From the NCBI GenBank assembly GCA_024711295.1, contig JANJTB010000004.1:1-64000 (forward strand): 64,000 nucleotides of DNA. Reading direction: 5' to 3'. The notes beneath the pieces were generated by a model. That model saw only the letters and a list, made by a program, of their open reading frames with translations, did no database searches and was not told the DNA's origin. Source of the DNA: a bacterium (GTDB lineage: Bacteria > Bacteroidota > Ignavibacteria > Kapaibacteriales > UBA2268). Position numbers and translations under genes: made by a program. Below, one piece after another: positions 15,898 to 23,824 of the stretch. Each line of letters begins with the position of its first letter. Position 1 is the stretch's first letter.

Positions 15898-18066
15898 ATG
15901 ACTGAACTTCTACTATTAGGTAAACTTGATCTATCGCTTCCGTTAAAAAATCCGGTATTAATTTTTTCTTTACTATTATTTATTATACTATTTGCCCCAA
16001 TAATTCTTAATAAGTTCAGGATTCCACATCTGATTGGATTAATTATTGCCGGTGCTTTAATTGGTCCTTTTGGATTAAACCTGATGCATCGTGACAGCAG
16101 TATCATTTTGTTTGGTACAGTGGGTCTATTGTATATTATGTTTTTGGCAGGTCTCGAAGTTGACATGCTCGACTTTAAAAAAAATAGTGGTAAAAGTTTG
16201 GTTTTCGGTATGTTCACCTTTTCAATACCAATGCTAATTGGTACATTAGGACCTTTTTATATTTTTGGATATAGTTGGATTTCTTCTGTAATGATAGGAA
16301 TTATGTTTGCTTCGCACACATTAATTTCATATCCAATAATCAGTAAACTTGGGATTTCAAAAAATAGGTCTGTGAGCATTACAATAGGTGGTACAATTGT
16401 AACAAATGTGCTGGCCCTTTTATTATTAGCTGTAGTTCTGGAAATGTCAAGAGGTGAAATTCCTGATGGTTTTTGGACTAATATCTCAATATCAATATTA
16501 GCTTTTGTACTCGTAGTTTCATTTCTGTTTCCACTAATTGGCAGATGGTTTTTTAAAAATTACAATGATAATATATCCCAGTATATTTTTGTATTGGGCA
16601 TGGTGTTTTTAGCTTCATTTTTAGCAGAATTAGCAGGTATTGAAGCAATTATCGGTGCTTTCCTTGCGGGATTAGCTCTCAATAAGCTTATATCTAGAAC
16701 TTCAGCATTGATGAACAGGATTGAATTTGTCGGTAATGCACTGTTTATACCATTCTTCTTGATAGGCGTGGGAATGTTGATAAATTTCCGGGCTTTTATC
16801 AGCGATGTTGACACTATACTGGTAGCAATATTCATGTCAGTAGCTGCGACATTAGCAAAATACTTTGCAGCTGTAATAACACAGAAAACATTTAAATTAT
16901 CAAAAGATGAAATGAGAATAATGTTTGGCCTTAGTAATGGTCAGGCTGCTGCTACATTAGCTGTTGTACTTATTGGTTTCAACATAATTTTAGGAACTAA
17001 TACAAATGGAGAGCCAATTCGTTTATTAAATGAAGCCGTGTTGAATGGTACCATAATGATGATTCTTGTGACATGCACAATTGCTTCATTTGAAACTCAA
17101 AAAGGAGCAAAAAATATTGCTTTAGAGGAAACTGCTGAGTCCGGTGGAGAGTTTTATGATTGTGAGGAAAATATATTAATACCTGTCAATAACCTTGAAA
17201 CCACTGATGAATTGATAAATCTGAGTGTAACAGTTAAGTCAAAGCATAATAAAAATGGCTTATTTGCCCTTAATGTAATCAATGATAATTTACCTACAGA
17301 GCAATCTGACAAAAGAGCAACAAAGCTGTTGGAGAAAGCATCTATCGTGGCTGCGTCAACTGATAATTATCTACACAAATTACTCAGATATGAGCCGAAT
17401 ATTGCTTTTGGTATAATTGATGTTGTAAAAGAACACAATATTTCGGACATAATTTTTGGTATTCACCACAAGCAAAGTGTAAAGGATTCCTTCCTTGGCG
17501 ATATAACAGAACACGTAATATCTAAAAGCAATACCACAATAATGATATACCGTTCAACGCAACCTTTGGCAACAATTCACAGGCATATTATTGTTGTACC
17601 TGAGAATGCTGAAAAAGAGATTGGTTTTTCATTTTGGCTGATAAAAGTTTGGAATATTGCCCGAAATACTGGCGCTAAAATTGTATTTTACGCACATCAT
17701 AATTCTATAAAATTTATCGAAGAAATAAACAAAAAGCATCCTATCGAGGCTTCTTTTGTTCTTTTTGATGACTGGAATAAAATTCCAGATTTAAAAAATA
17801 CTGTAAAAAGTGATGATTGTATTACATTTATAATGAGCAGAAAAGAAAATGTTTCATATAATTCAATCATGAGAAAAATACCAAACTACCTTGATAATGA
17901 GTTTGCAAAAAATTGTTTTATCATGGTATATCCACTGCAAATGGGTGTAGCAGATGACAGCACTTATGATTATCTAAATCCTACAATGGTTGAACCTGTA
18001 AGAAGTAAACTGGAAAAAATTGATGAAATTGGTTCAACTATTGTGAAGATTTTTGCAAAAAAATAA
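15898..18066 (+). CDS. CPA2-family cation/proton antiporter with C-terminal cytosolic USP-like domain
   Basis: A 722-residue membrane protein. The first 410 residues hold 12 or so helices of the Na+/H+ exchanger (KefB/CPA2) type, with FRIPHLIGLIIAGALIGPFGL, GLLYIMFLAGLEVDM and the AGIEAIIGAFLAGLALN motif. The remaining 310 residues are cytosolic. They resemble one or two universal-stress-protein folds (a first strand ILIPVNNLETTDELINLSV near residue 425, then IIFGIHHKQS and TIMIYRSTQPLATIHRHIIVVPEN). This layout is common in Bacteroidota and may couple transport to nucleotide sensing. It probably exchanges Na+ or K+ for H+; the ion cannot be read from sequence. It has its own promoter and precedes the class V PLP gene by 77 bases. 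Confidence 0.87.
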   Translation: MTELLLLGKLDLSLPLKNPVLIFSLLLFIILFAPIILNKFRIPHLIGLIIAGALIGPFGLNLMHRDSSIILFGTVGLLYIMFLAGLEVDMLDFKKNSGKSLVFGMFTFSIPMLIGTLGPFYIFGYSWISSVMIGIMFASHTLISYPIISKLGISKNRSVSITIGGTIVTNVLALLLLAVVLEMSRGEIPDGFWTNISISILAFVLVVSFLFPLIGRWFFKNYNDNISQYIFVLGMVFLASFLAELAGIEAIIGAFLAGLALNKLISRTSALMNRIEFVGNALFIPFFLIGVGMLINFRAFISDVDTILVAIFMSVAATLAKYFAAVITQKTFKLSKDEMRIMFGLSNGQAAATLAVVLIGFNIILGTNTNGEPIRLLNEAVLNGTIMMILVTCTIASFETQKGAKNIALEETAESGGEFYDCEENILIPVNNLETTDELINLSVTVKSKHNKNGLFALNVINDNLPTEQSDKRATKLLEKASIVAASTDNYLHKLLRYEPNIAFGIIDVVKEHNISDIIFGIHHKQSVKDSFLGDITEHVISKSNTTIMIYRSTQPLATIHRHIIVVPENAEKEIGFSFWLIKVWNIARNTGAKIVFYAHHNSIKFIEEINKKHPIEASFVLFDDWNKIPDLKNTVKSDDCITFIMSRKENVSYNSIMRKIPNYLDNEFAKNCFIMVYPLQMGVADDSTYDYLNPTMVEPVRSKLEKIDEIGSTIVKIFAKK

Positions 18067-18085
18067 TAATTTTTGCTTACTTTTT

Positions 18086-18113
18086 TTGATTAAATGATTT
18101 TCAGTTATTTTTG
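18086..18113 (+). promoter_or_regulatory. Bacteroidota-type promoter for the class V PLP enzyme
   Basis: TTG at 18086-18088, a 17-base spacer, then TATTTTTG at 18106-18113. The ATG at 18144 lies 31 bases downstream. Confidence 0.6.
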
Positions 18114-18143
18114 AATTTATTATTTAAGTAAATTATATATTTG

Positions 18144-19616
18144 ATGAATTTAGAACAATATTTTGCAGAATTCAGATCTGAGATTATTGGAATTAACCAA
18201 ACTATCTCGACACCTTATCATGATTCAATTGAGCTACTATATGCCGATTGGACTGCAAGCGGCAGATGTTACTCGGGGATAGAAGCCATCTTGTCTCAGC
18301 AGGTAATGCCTTTTGTAGCTAACACCCATACTGATACAAATACCACAGGTGCAGGATTAACTTATGCATACCATAAAGCTCAAAAAATTATTAAGAAACA
18401 TGTGAATGCAGGTGCAGAGGATGTTTTGATAAATGCCGGATCAGGCATGACAGGTGTTGTAAACAAACTTCAAAGAATACTGGGTTTAAGAGTTCACGAA
18501 AAGTACAAAAATATGCTTCCCCATAACGAAGATAGACCTATTGTTTTTATTACTCACATGGAGCATCATTCAAATCAAACAAGCTGGTTAGAGACAATAG
18601 CTGATGTAGTAATCATCGAGCCAAATGAAGATGGTTTGGTAGATTTAAACAATTTTTCTATGTTACTTGAAAAATTCAAAAACAGAACTTTAAAGATTGC
18701 GGCTGTTACATCTTGCTCAAATGTTACAGGTATCATCACTCCATATTACGAAATTTCAAAGATGATTCATAGCTATGGTGGTTACTGCTTTGTAGATTTT
18801 GCTTGTTCTGCACCATATATTAATATAGATATGCATCCTGCTGATATAGAAGCAAAACTTGATGCAATCTATTTCTCACCTCATAAATTCTTGGGTGGTC
18901 CCGGATCTGCTGGTGTATTGGTATTTGATAAGTGCCTTTATAAAAATTCTGTACCGGATAATCCCGGTGGAGGTACTGTAGAATGGACTAATCCATGGAA
19001 ACAGCACAAATATATTGATGACATCGAAGCAAGAGAGGATGGTGGTACACCACCTTTCATGCAAACTATCAGGACAGCTTTATGTATAAAGCTTAAAGAA
19101 AAGATGGGAGTTGAAAATATAATTGCGAGGGAACACGAGATTCTGGAAATTATTTGGGGTAATTTATCAGAAATTGAAAACCTGCATATTTTATCATTTA
19201 ATAACAAAGAACGTTTAACTGTTTTATCCTTTTATATTGATGATTTACATTATAATTTAGCAGTAAAAATTCTAAACGACAGATTTGGAATACAAACCCG
19301 CGGTGGCTGTTCGTGTGCCGGCACTTACGGGCATTATCTCCTTAATGTTGACCAAAATCATTCTAATTCAATTACTTGCAAAATTAATGAAGGTGATTAC
19401 TCGGATAAACCGGGTTGGGTAAGAGCATCTTTTCATCCAACCATGACAAACGAGGAAATATTAAAATTTTGTGATTCAATTAAATTGCTGTGCGAAAATC
19501 ATCATGTGTGGTCAAAGGATTACATATTTGACAGGATAAAAGGTACAATAAGCCATATTAAATCAGATGACAGATTTATCTACAACCATATTGATCATGC
19601 ATTCAGTTTATTGTAA
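18144..19616 (+). CDS. Class V aminotransferase-fold PLP enzyme (cysteine desulfurase-like)
   Basis: A 490-residue fold-type I PLP enzyme of the SufS/CsdA-like class V group. Motifs in order: YADWTASGRCYSGIE at the N-terminus, THMEHHSNQTSW (the cofactor-stacking histidine region), VDFACSAPY, the PLP lysine in YFSPHKFLGGPGSAG, and a late RGGCSCAGTYGH loop. The cysteine-bearing loop sits where desulfurases place the catalytic Cys, but the sequence differs from SufS and the protein is longer (490 versus about 410). The substrate is unresolved; cysteine or selenocysteine lyase activity is possible. A TTG at 18141 directly precedes the ATG; I use the ATG. No Fe-S assembly genes are adjacent. Confidence 0.75.
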   Translation: MNLEQYFAEFRSEIIGINQTISTPYHDSIELLYADWTASGRCYSGIEAILSQQVMPFVANTHTDTNTTGAGLTYAYHKAQKIIKKHVNAGAEDVLINAGSGMTGVVNKLQRILGLRVHEKYKNMLPHNEDRPIVFITHMEHHSNQTSWLETIADVVIIEPNEDGLVDLNNFSMLLEKFKNRTLKIAAVTSCSNVTGIITPYYEISKMIHSYGGYCFVDFACSAPYINIDMHPADIEAKLDAIYFSPHKFLGGPGSAGVLVFDKCLYKNSVPDNPGGGTVEWTNPWKQHKYIDDIEAREDGGTPPFMQTIRTALCIKLKEKMGVENIIAREHEILEIIWGNLSEIENLHILSFNNKERLTVLSFYIDDLHYNLAVKILNDRFGIQTRGGCSCAGTYGHYLLNVDQNHSNSITCKINEGDYSDKPGWVRASFHPTMTNEEILKFCDSIKLLCENHHVWSKDYIFDRIKGTISHIKSDDRFIYNHIDHAFSLL

Positions 19617-19624
19617 CAAAATTA

Positions 19625-19651
19625 AAACCTCCTGAGTGACTCAGGAGGTTT
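19625..19651. terminator. Perfect 13-bp hairpin between the class V PLP gene and a T9SS gene remnant
   Basis: AAACCTCCTGAGT and ACTCAGGAGGTTT are perfect arms around one base, starting 9 bases after the class V stop codon. On the minus strand the hairpin runs into TTAATTTTG, so it best serves as the terminator of the decayed minus-strand gene. On the plus strand there is no T tract, so it may act in both directions only weakly. Confidence 0.65.
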
Positions 19652-19669
19652 CATCAACTAATAATAAAA

Positions 19670-19771
19670 CTAGATTTTGGCTATTTTCTTGACAAATCGG
19701 TCTGTTTGAGTTGTTACATTTAAGAAATAGACACCTTTACTAAGATCGGCAGTTAGATTTCTGTAGTTAAT
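19670..19771 (-). pseudogene. Remnant of a T9SS-sorted protein gene (last 33 codons of a C-terminal sorting domain)
   Basis: On the minus strand, codons between the in-frame stop at 19772-19774 and the stop at 19670-19672 translate to a typical end of a Por sorting domain: INYRNLTADLSKGVYFLNV, then TTQTDRFVKKIAKI and a stop. LSKGVYFLNV and the basic tail match the T9SS domains of the other cargo genes in the window. No open frame continues upstream, so the rest of the gene is gone. The break lies at a small inverted repeat (CTGTAG-TTAAT-CTACAG, 19761-19777). The old terminator (19625-19651) is still in place. Confidence 0.75.
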
Positions 19772-19871
19772 CTACAGTAATTTAAGATAATTTTACAAAA
19801 GTATTCTTTACTATTCGACATACAAGTAATCAATTTCAAAATCGTTATTATCTAATTATTCTGTAATAAAT

Positions 19872-19879
19872 TAAATTTG
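19872..19879 (+). promoter_or_regulatory. Candidate -7 element (TAAATTTG) for the metal ABC operon
   Basis: TAAATTTG matches TAnnTTTG but ends only 7 bases before the ATG at 19887, so the transcript would be leaderless. No TTG occurs at the expected distance. The true promoter may lie elsewhere in the gap. Confidence 0.3.
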
Positions 19880-19886
19880 GATTAAC

Positions 19887-20822
19887 ATGAAATTATTGAT
19901 TAAATTGTTCCTATTGTTTTTTTTAGTTACTCTTTTAAGTTGTAACAATAAGCAAGATAAAAACCAATCAACAGATGACTCAAAATTAAAAGTAACTTCA
20001 ACAACCGGTATGATAACTGATGCTTTGCAATTTATTGCAGGTGATAAAATTGAATTGGTTGCTACTATTTGTGGTCCTGGAATTGACCCACATTCATACA
20101 TACCTACAACCAGAGATATTGTCAATATCGAAAAATCTGATCTGATAATTTACAATGGATTAAACCTAGAAGCAAAAATGGGTGATATTTTTGCAAAGTT
20201 AGACAAGAAAAAAGCTTATGCCATTGGCGAAGCTATTCCGCAAGAACAATTGATAAATAATTCAGAAAAGTCAGATATTTTAGATTATGATCCTCATGTA
20301 TGGAACGATCCAATGTTATGGCTTTTTTCTTTGAATATGCTGATTAATGTTTTAGTCGAAAAAGATTCTGCTAATGCAGAACATTACAAGACTAAGGGAG
20401 CAGAATATATTGAACAGATAAAAGATGCTTACAACTATGCAAAATCGAAATTTGACATCATTCCTCCGAACCAAAGAGTACTCATTAGTGAACATGATGC
20501 ATTTCAATATTTTGCCAAAGCATACGGATTCCAAGTTCGTTCGATACTTGGTATGAACACAGATACAGAAGCCGGAGTAAAAACAATACAGGAATTGACA
20601 AACTACATCGTTGACAATAAAATAAAAGCAGTATTTGCTGAGACCATTATTAATCATAAAGGAATACAGGCATTGGTTAATTCGGCAAAGAACAGAAAGT
20701 GGGAACTCAAGATTGCAGATAAACCTCTATATTCTGATGCTTTGGGGCAAAAACCGCCGACCGATACATTTGTTGGGATAATAAAATATAATGCTGATGT
20801 TTTATATGATGTATTAAAGTAA
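19887..20822 (+). CDS. Metal ABC transporter substrate-binding lipoprotein (ZnuA/TroA/MntC family)
   Basis: A 311-residue cluster A-I solute-binding protein. The signal peptide ends in the lipobox VTLLSC, with the lipidated cysteine at residue 19. Metal ligands can be placed: PGIDPHSYIP (first His), the DYDPHVWNDP loop (second His), LISEHDAFQYFAKAYGF (third ligand, His or Glu) and KPLYSDALG (final Asp). The mobile histidine-rich loop of zinc-specific ZnuA is absent, which favours manganese or iron over zinc, but this is an inference. It is the first gene of the operon with the ATPase, two permeases, a decarboxylase and a membrane protein; the ATPase starts six bases after it. Confidence 0.9.
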   Translation: MKLLIKLFLLFFLVTLLSCNNKQDKNQSTDDSKLKVTSTTGMITDALQFIAGDKIELVATICGPGIDPHSYIPTTRDIVNIEKSDLIIYNGLNLEAKMGDIFAKLDKKKAYAIGEAIPQEQLINNSEKSDILDYDPHVWNDPMLWLFSLNMLINVLVEKDSANAEHYKTKGAEYIEQIKDAYNYAKSKFDIIPPNQRVLISEHDAFQYFAKAYGFQVRSILGMNTDTEAGVKTIQELTNYIVDNKIKAVFAETIINHKGIQALVNSAKNRKWELKIADKPLYSDALGQKPPTDTFVGIIKYNADVLYDVLK

Positions 20823-20828
20823 AATATT

Positions 20829-21569
20829 ATGAATGAACTAGCTCTTGAAATCAACGATTTAACGGTTGCATACAGAGAAAAACCAGTCCTTTGGGATATT
20901 GATCTTAACGTTCCAAAAGGAGTTATGATGGCTATAGTCGGACCAAATGGTGCCGGTAAAAGCACACTAATAAAATCTGCCCTTGGGCTTGTTAAACCTG
21001 TAGCGGGTGACGTTAAAATCTTTGGAACAGATTATATAACACAAAGAAAGAAAGTTGCTTACGTGCCTCAACGCACTTCAGTTGATTGGGATTTTCCTAC
21101 AACAGTTCTTGATGTTGTAATGATGGGAACTTATGGTAAACTTGGTTGGTTCAGAAGGCCCGGAATAAAAGAAAAGTCGGCAGCTTTAGATGCTTTGCAG
21201 CGGGTAGGAATGGATAGTTTTGCTGCCAGACAGATAAGTGAACTTAGTGGTGGACAACAACAAAGGACATTTTTGGCAAGAGCCTTGGTTCAGGATGCTG
21301 AAATATATTTTTTAGATGAACCTTTTGCCGGTGTTGATACTAAGACTGAAAAGCATATTGTAAATATTTTGAAAGAGTTGAAATCATCCGGAAAAACAAT
21401 AATAGCTGTTCACCACGAACTTATGACTGTAAAGGAGTATTTTGACTATATAGCTTTAATTAATGTTAAACTTGTAAATTCAGGGAAAGTTTCAGAAATA
21501 TTTAATGCTGAAAACATTAAATTAACTTATGGTGGACACTCGAATATTTGGGAAACTAACAAGTTTTAA
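20829..21569 (+). CDS. Metal ABC transporter ATP-binding protein (TroB/MntB/ZnuC type)
   Basis: A 246-residue ABC ATPase. Walker A is GPNGAGKST (38-46), the Q-loop lies in VAYVPQRTSVDWDFP, the signature is LSGGQQQR, Walker B with the D-loop is IYFLDEPFAGVD, and the switch histidine is AVHHE. The VDWDFPTTVLDVVMMG segment is typical for metal-type importers. It lies between the binding protein (six-base gap) and the first permease (five-base gap). Confidence 0.94.
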   Translation: MNELALEINDLTVAYREKPVLWDIDLNVPKGVMMAIVGPNGAGKSTLIKSALGLVKPVAGDVKIFGTDYITQRKKVAYVPQRTSVDWDFPTTVLDVVMMGTYGKLGWFRRPGIKEKSAALDALQRVGMDSFAARQISELSGGQQQRTFLARALVQDAEIYFLDEPFAGVDTKTEKHIVNILKELKSSGKTIIAVHHELMTVKEYFDYIALINVKLVNSGKVSEIFNAENIKLTYGGHSNIWETNKF

Positions 21570-21574
21570 TCATT

Positions 21575-22720
21575 ATGGAAGATATTATTAAACTCCTTTT
21601 AACTGATTATACTCTTAGGAATGTCGCTATTGGTGCCTCAATACTAGGATTAGTAAGCGGCAGCCTTGGTACATTTGCATTTTTAAGAAAAGAAAGTTTG
21701 ATGGGTGACGTTGTTGCTCACTCCTCATTACTTGGAATAACACTTATTTTCATTCTGACATATTTGTTAACCGGAATGGGACTGAAAAATGAGCCAATGC
21801 TAATGCTTGGTGCTGTAATAAGTGGGATTATAGCAATGATTTTTGTTTCAAAAATCACAAGTGACTCAAGAATAAAAAGTGACAGTGCAATGGGTATTAT
21901 TCTTGCCATTTTTTTTGGTGGCGGAATGTTCTTACTTACAATGATACAACAAAGTAATATTGAAAATAAGGCAGGCTTATCGTCATACCTGTTCGGATCT
22001 GCAGCAACTATTTCACATCAAAACGTTTGGATGATGAGTGTTCTTGGATTCATAGCTGTTTTATTAATGTTTATCTTTTGGAAGGAATTCAAAGTTCATA
22101 CTTTTGATCCGGATTTCGGTGAAACTATAGGTGTAAATAGAAAAAATACAAACTTATTAATAATTTCAGTTATTGTAATTGCAATAGTTATCGGACTTCA
22201 GGCAGTAGGAGTAATACTTATGGTTGCGCTAATTGTAGCACCACCTTCGGCTGCAAGGCAATGGACAAATAATTTAAAAATTATGACGATAATTTCAGCA
22301 ATTATCGGACTTGTATCCGGACTTATAGGTGCAATTGCATCCAGCTTAGTTTCAAATTTACCCACAGGACCTACCATAGTGTTAGTTGCGACTTTTATTT
22401 TCATTATTTCTGTGCTTTTTTCTCCTAAGCGTGGAATAATTTCAGAGTTGATAAGAAAATATAAAGATAAACGAAGAATTTTGATTTCTCTGGCACTATC
22501 AGATATGTATTACCTCGAAATGAATCATGATGATAGAATGAGTTTTGGTCATTCATCAAAAGTAATTGACAAGATGAATCCTATTAATTATAATATTCAA
22601 AAATCACTTACCATAATGAAAAGTGAAGGATTGGTAAACGAAGTTGCAAAAGACAATTGGAAATTGACAGATAAAGGGATTGACAGGGCAAAAATGATTC
22701 AACAGGAAAAGGGTAATTAA
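21575..22720 (+). CDS. Metal ABC transporter permease with C-terminal winged-helix (DtxR-like) domain, first copy
   Basis: A 381-residue membrane protein. Residues 1 to about 288 are the ABC-3 permease with eight or nine helices and family motifs (GSLGTFAFLRKESLMGDVVAHSSLLG, QAVGVILMVALIVAPPSAARQ). After FSPKRGIISELIRKYKDKRR comes an 80-residue soluble tail: RILISLALSDMYYLEMNHDD, then INYNIQKSLTIMKSEGLV and a WKLTDKGIDRAKM wing. This is a winged-helix layout like the N-terminal part of DtxR/MntR repressors. A comparable fusion is YtgCR of Chlamydia, where the tail is cut off and acts as a metal-responsive repressor. Whether that happens here is unknown. The second permease starts two bases after this gene. 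Confidence 0.85.
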   Translation: MEDIIKLLLTDYTLRNVAIGASILGLVSGSLGTFAFLRKESLMGDVVAHSSLLGITLIFILTYLLTGMGLKNEPMLMLGAVISGIIAMIFVSKITSDSRIKSDSAMGIILAIFFGGGMFLLTMIQQSNIENKAGLSSYLFGSAATISHQNVWMMSVLGFIAVLLMFIFWKEFKVHTFDPDFGETIGVNRKNTNLLIISVIVIAIVIGLQAVGVILMVALIVAPPSAARQWTNNLKIMTIISAIIGLVSGLIGAIASSLVSNLPTGPTIVLVATFIFIISVLFSPKRGIISELIRKYKDKRRILISLALSDMYYLEMNHDDRMSFGHSSKVIDKMNPINYNIQKSLTIMKSEGLVNEVAKDNWKLTDKGIDRAKMIQQEKGN

Positions 22721-22722
22721 AG

Positions 22723-23817
22723 ATGGTTGAGTTTAATATTATTCTGATTAGTTCTTTTACTGCTGTTTCTTGTGCTATCGCAGGAGTCTTTCTGATTCTC
22801 AGAAGAATGTCTTTGATGAGCGATGCTATAAGTCATGCCGTATTACCGGGAATAATTGTTGCATTTTTACTTGTCGAAGACCGTACTTCACCATTACTGA
22901 TTTTTGGAGCTGCACTTAGCGGACTTATTTTAGTGTATCTTACTGAATTAATCCACAAGACTAAACTTGTTAAAGAAGATGCTGCAGTAGGGCTCGTTTT
23001 CCCAGCAATGTTTTCTTTCGGTGTAATTTTGATAACTCAGTATTTATCGAGTGTTCACTTTCACGAACATTCAGTCCTGGTCGGAGATATTAACTTATCT
23101 GCCATTAATTTGATTGATATATTTGGTTTTTCACTTCCAAAAGCAATTCCCATTTTGAGTGTTGTTTTATTGCTAAATATAATCTTTATTTCAATTTTTT
23201 TCAAAGAATTGAAATTGACTACCTTCGACGCTGGATTAGCTGCTGCATTTGGTTTTAGTCCTGTGTTATTGCATTATTTATTTATGAGTTTAATTTCAAT
23301 CACCGCAGTTGCATCATTCGATACAGCCGGTTCGATTCTGGTCATTGCGCTTATGATTGCTCCTGCAGCGTCTGCTTATTTATTGACCAATAATCTGACA
23401 TTGATGTTTTTAATTTCTGGCATAATTGGAATAGTATCTTCAGTTTTGGGTTTTTATTTCTCATTTTGGTTAAATTCTACACCCTCCGGTGGTATAGCGG
23501 TAATAACCGGTTTAATATTTCTATTAACATATTTATTTTCACCTAAGTATGGATTGATAATTAAATCATTAAAACAAAAACGACAAAGAGAAGAATTTTA
23601 TATTAAAGTTCTTATCATGCATATTCTTAACCACCAAAATACAGAAATAGCTGAAATTGAAAATCAAAAGTCAGGTATTTATCACCATTTGAAATGGTCG
23701 GGTGAACGTGCTGAAAAAGTTATTGATTACTGCTTAAAGAATAATTACATATTTGAAAATCATGGAATTTTGAGTGTAAGTGAATCAGGTAAACAGTTTT
23801 TAAATAATAGGGATTAA
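22723..23817 (+). CDS. Metal ABC transporter permease with C-terminal winged-helix domain, second copy
   Basis: A 364-residue ABC-3 permease, TroD-like, with about eight helices in residues 1-285 (FLILRRMSLMSDAISHAVLPG, DTAGSILVIALMIAPAASAYLL, FSPKYGLIIKSLKQKRQRE). The 75-residue tail again looks like a winged helix: YIKVLIMHILNHQ, IYHHLKWSGERAEKVIDYCLKNN, and ILSVSESGKQFL. The two tails are related in layout rather than in close sequence. Both permeases would form the membrane heterodimer of a metal importer. The start is ATG at 22723, two bases after the preceding stop. Confidence 0.85.
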   Translation: MVEFNIILISSFTAVSCAIAGVFLILRRMSLMSDAISHAVLPGIIVAFLLVEDRTSPLLIFGAALSGLILVYLTELIHKTKLVKEDAAVGLVFPAMFSFGVILITQYLSSVHFHEHSVLVGDINLSAINLIDIFGFSLPKAIPILSVVLLLNIIFISIFFKELKLTTFDAGLAAAFGFSPVLLHYLFMSLISITAVASFDTAGSILVIALMIAPAASAYLLTNNLTLMFLISGIIGIVSSVLGFYFSFWLNSTPSGGIAVITGLIFLLTYLFSPKYGLIIKSLKQKRQREEFYIKVLIMHILNHQNTEIAEIENQKSGIYHHLKWSGERAEKVIDYCLKNNYIFENHGILSVSESGKQFLNNRD

Positions 23818-23824
23818 CATAATT

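Noticed and set aside
15840-16217. Minus-strand open frame over the start of the CPA2 gene
   Set aside because: It is antisense to a clear antiporter gene, has no family-like motif, and overlaps that gene's promoter.
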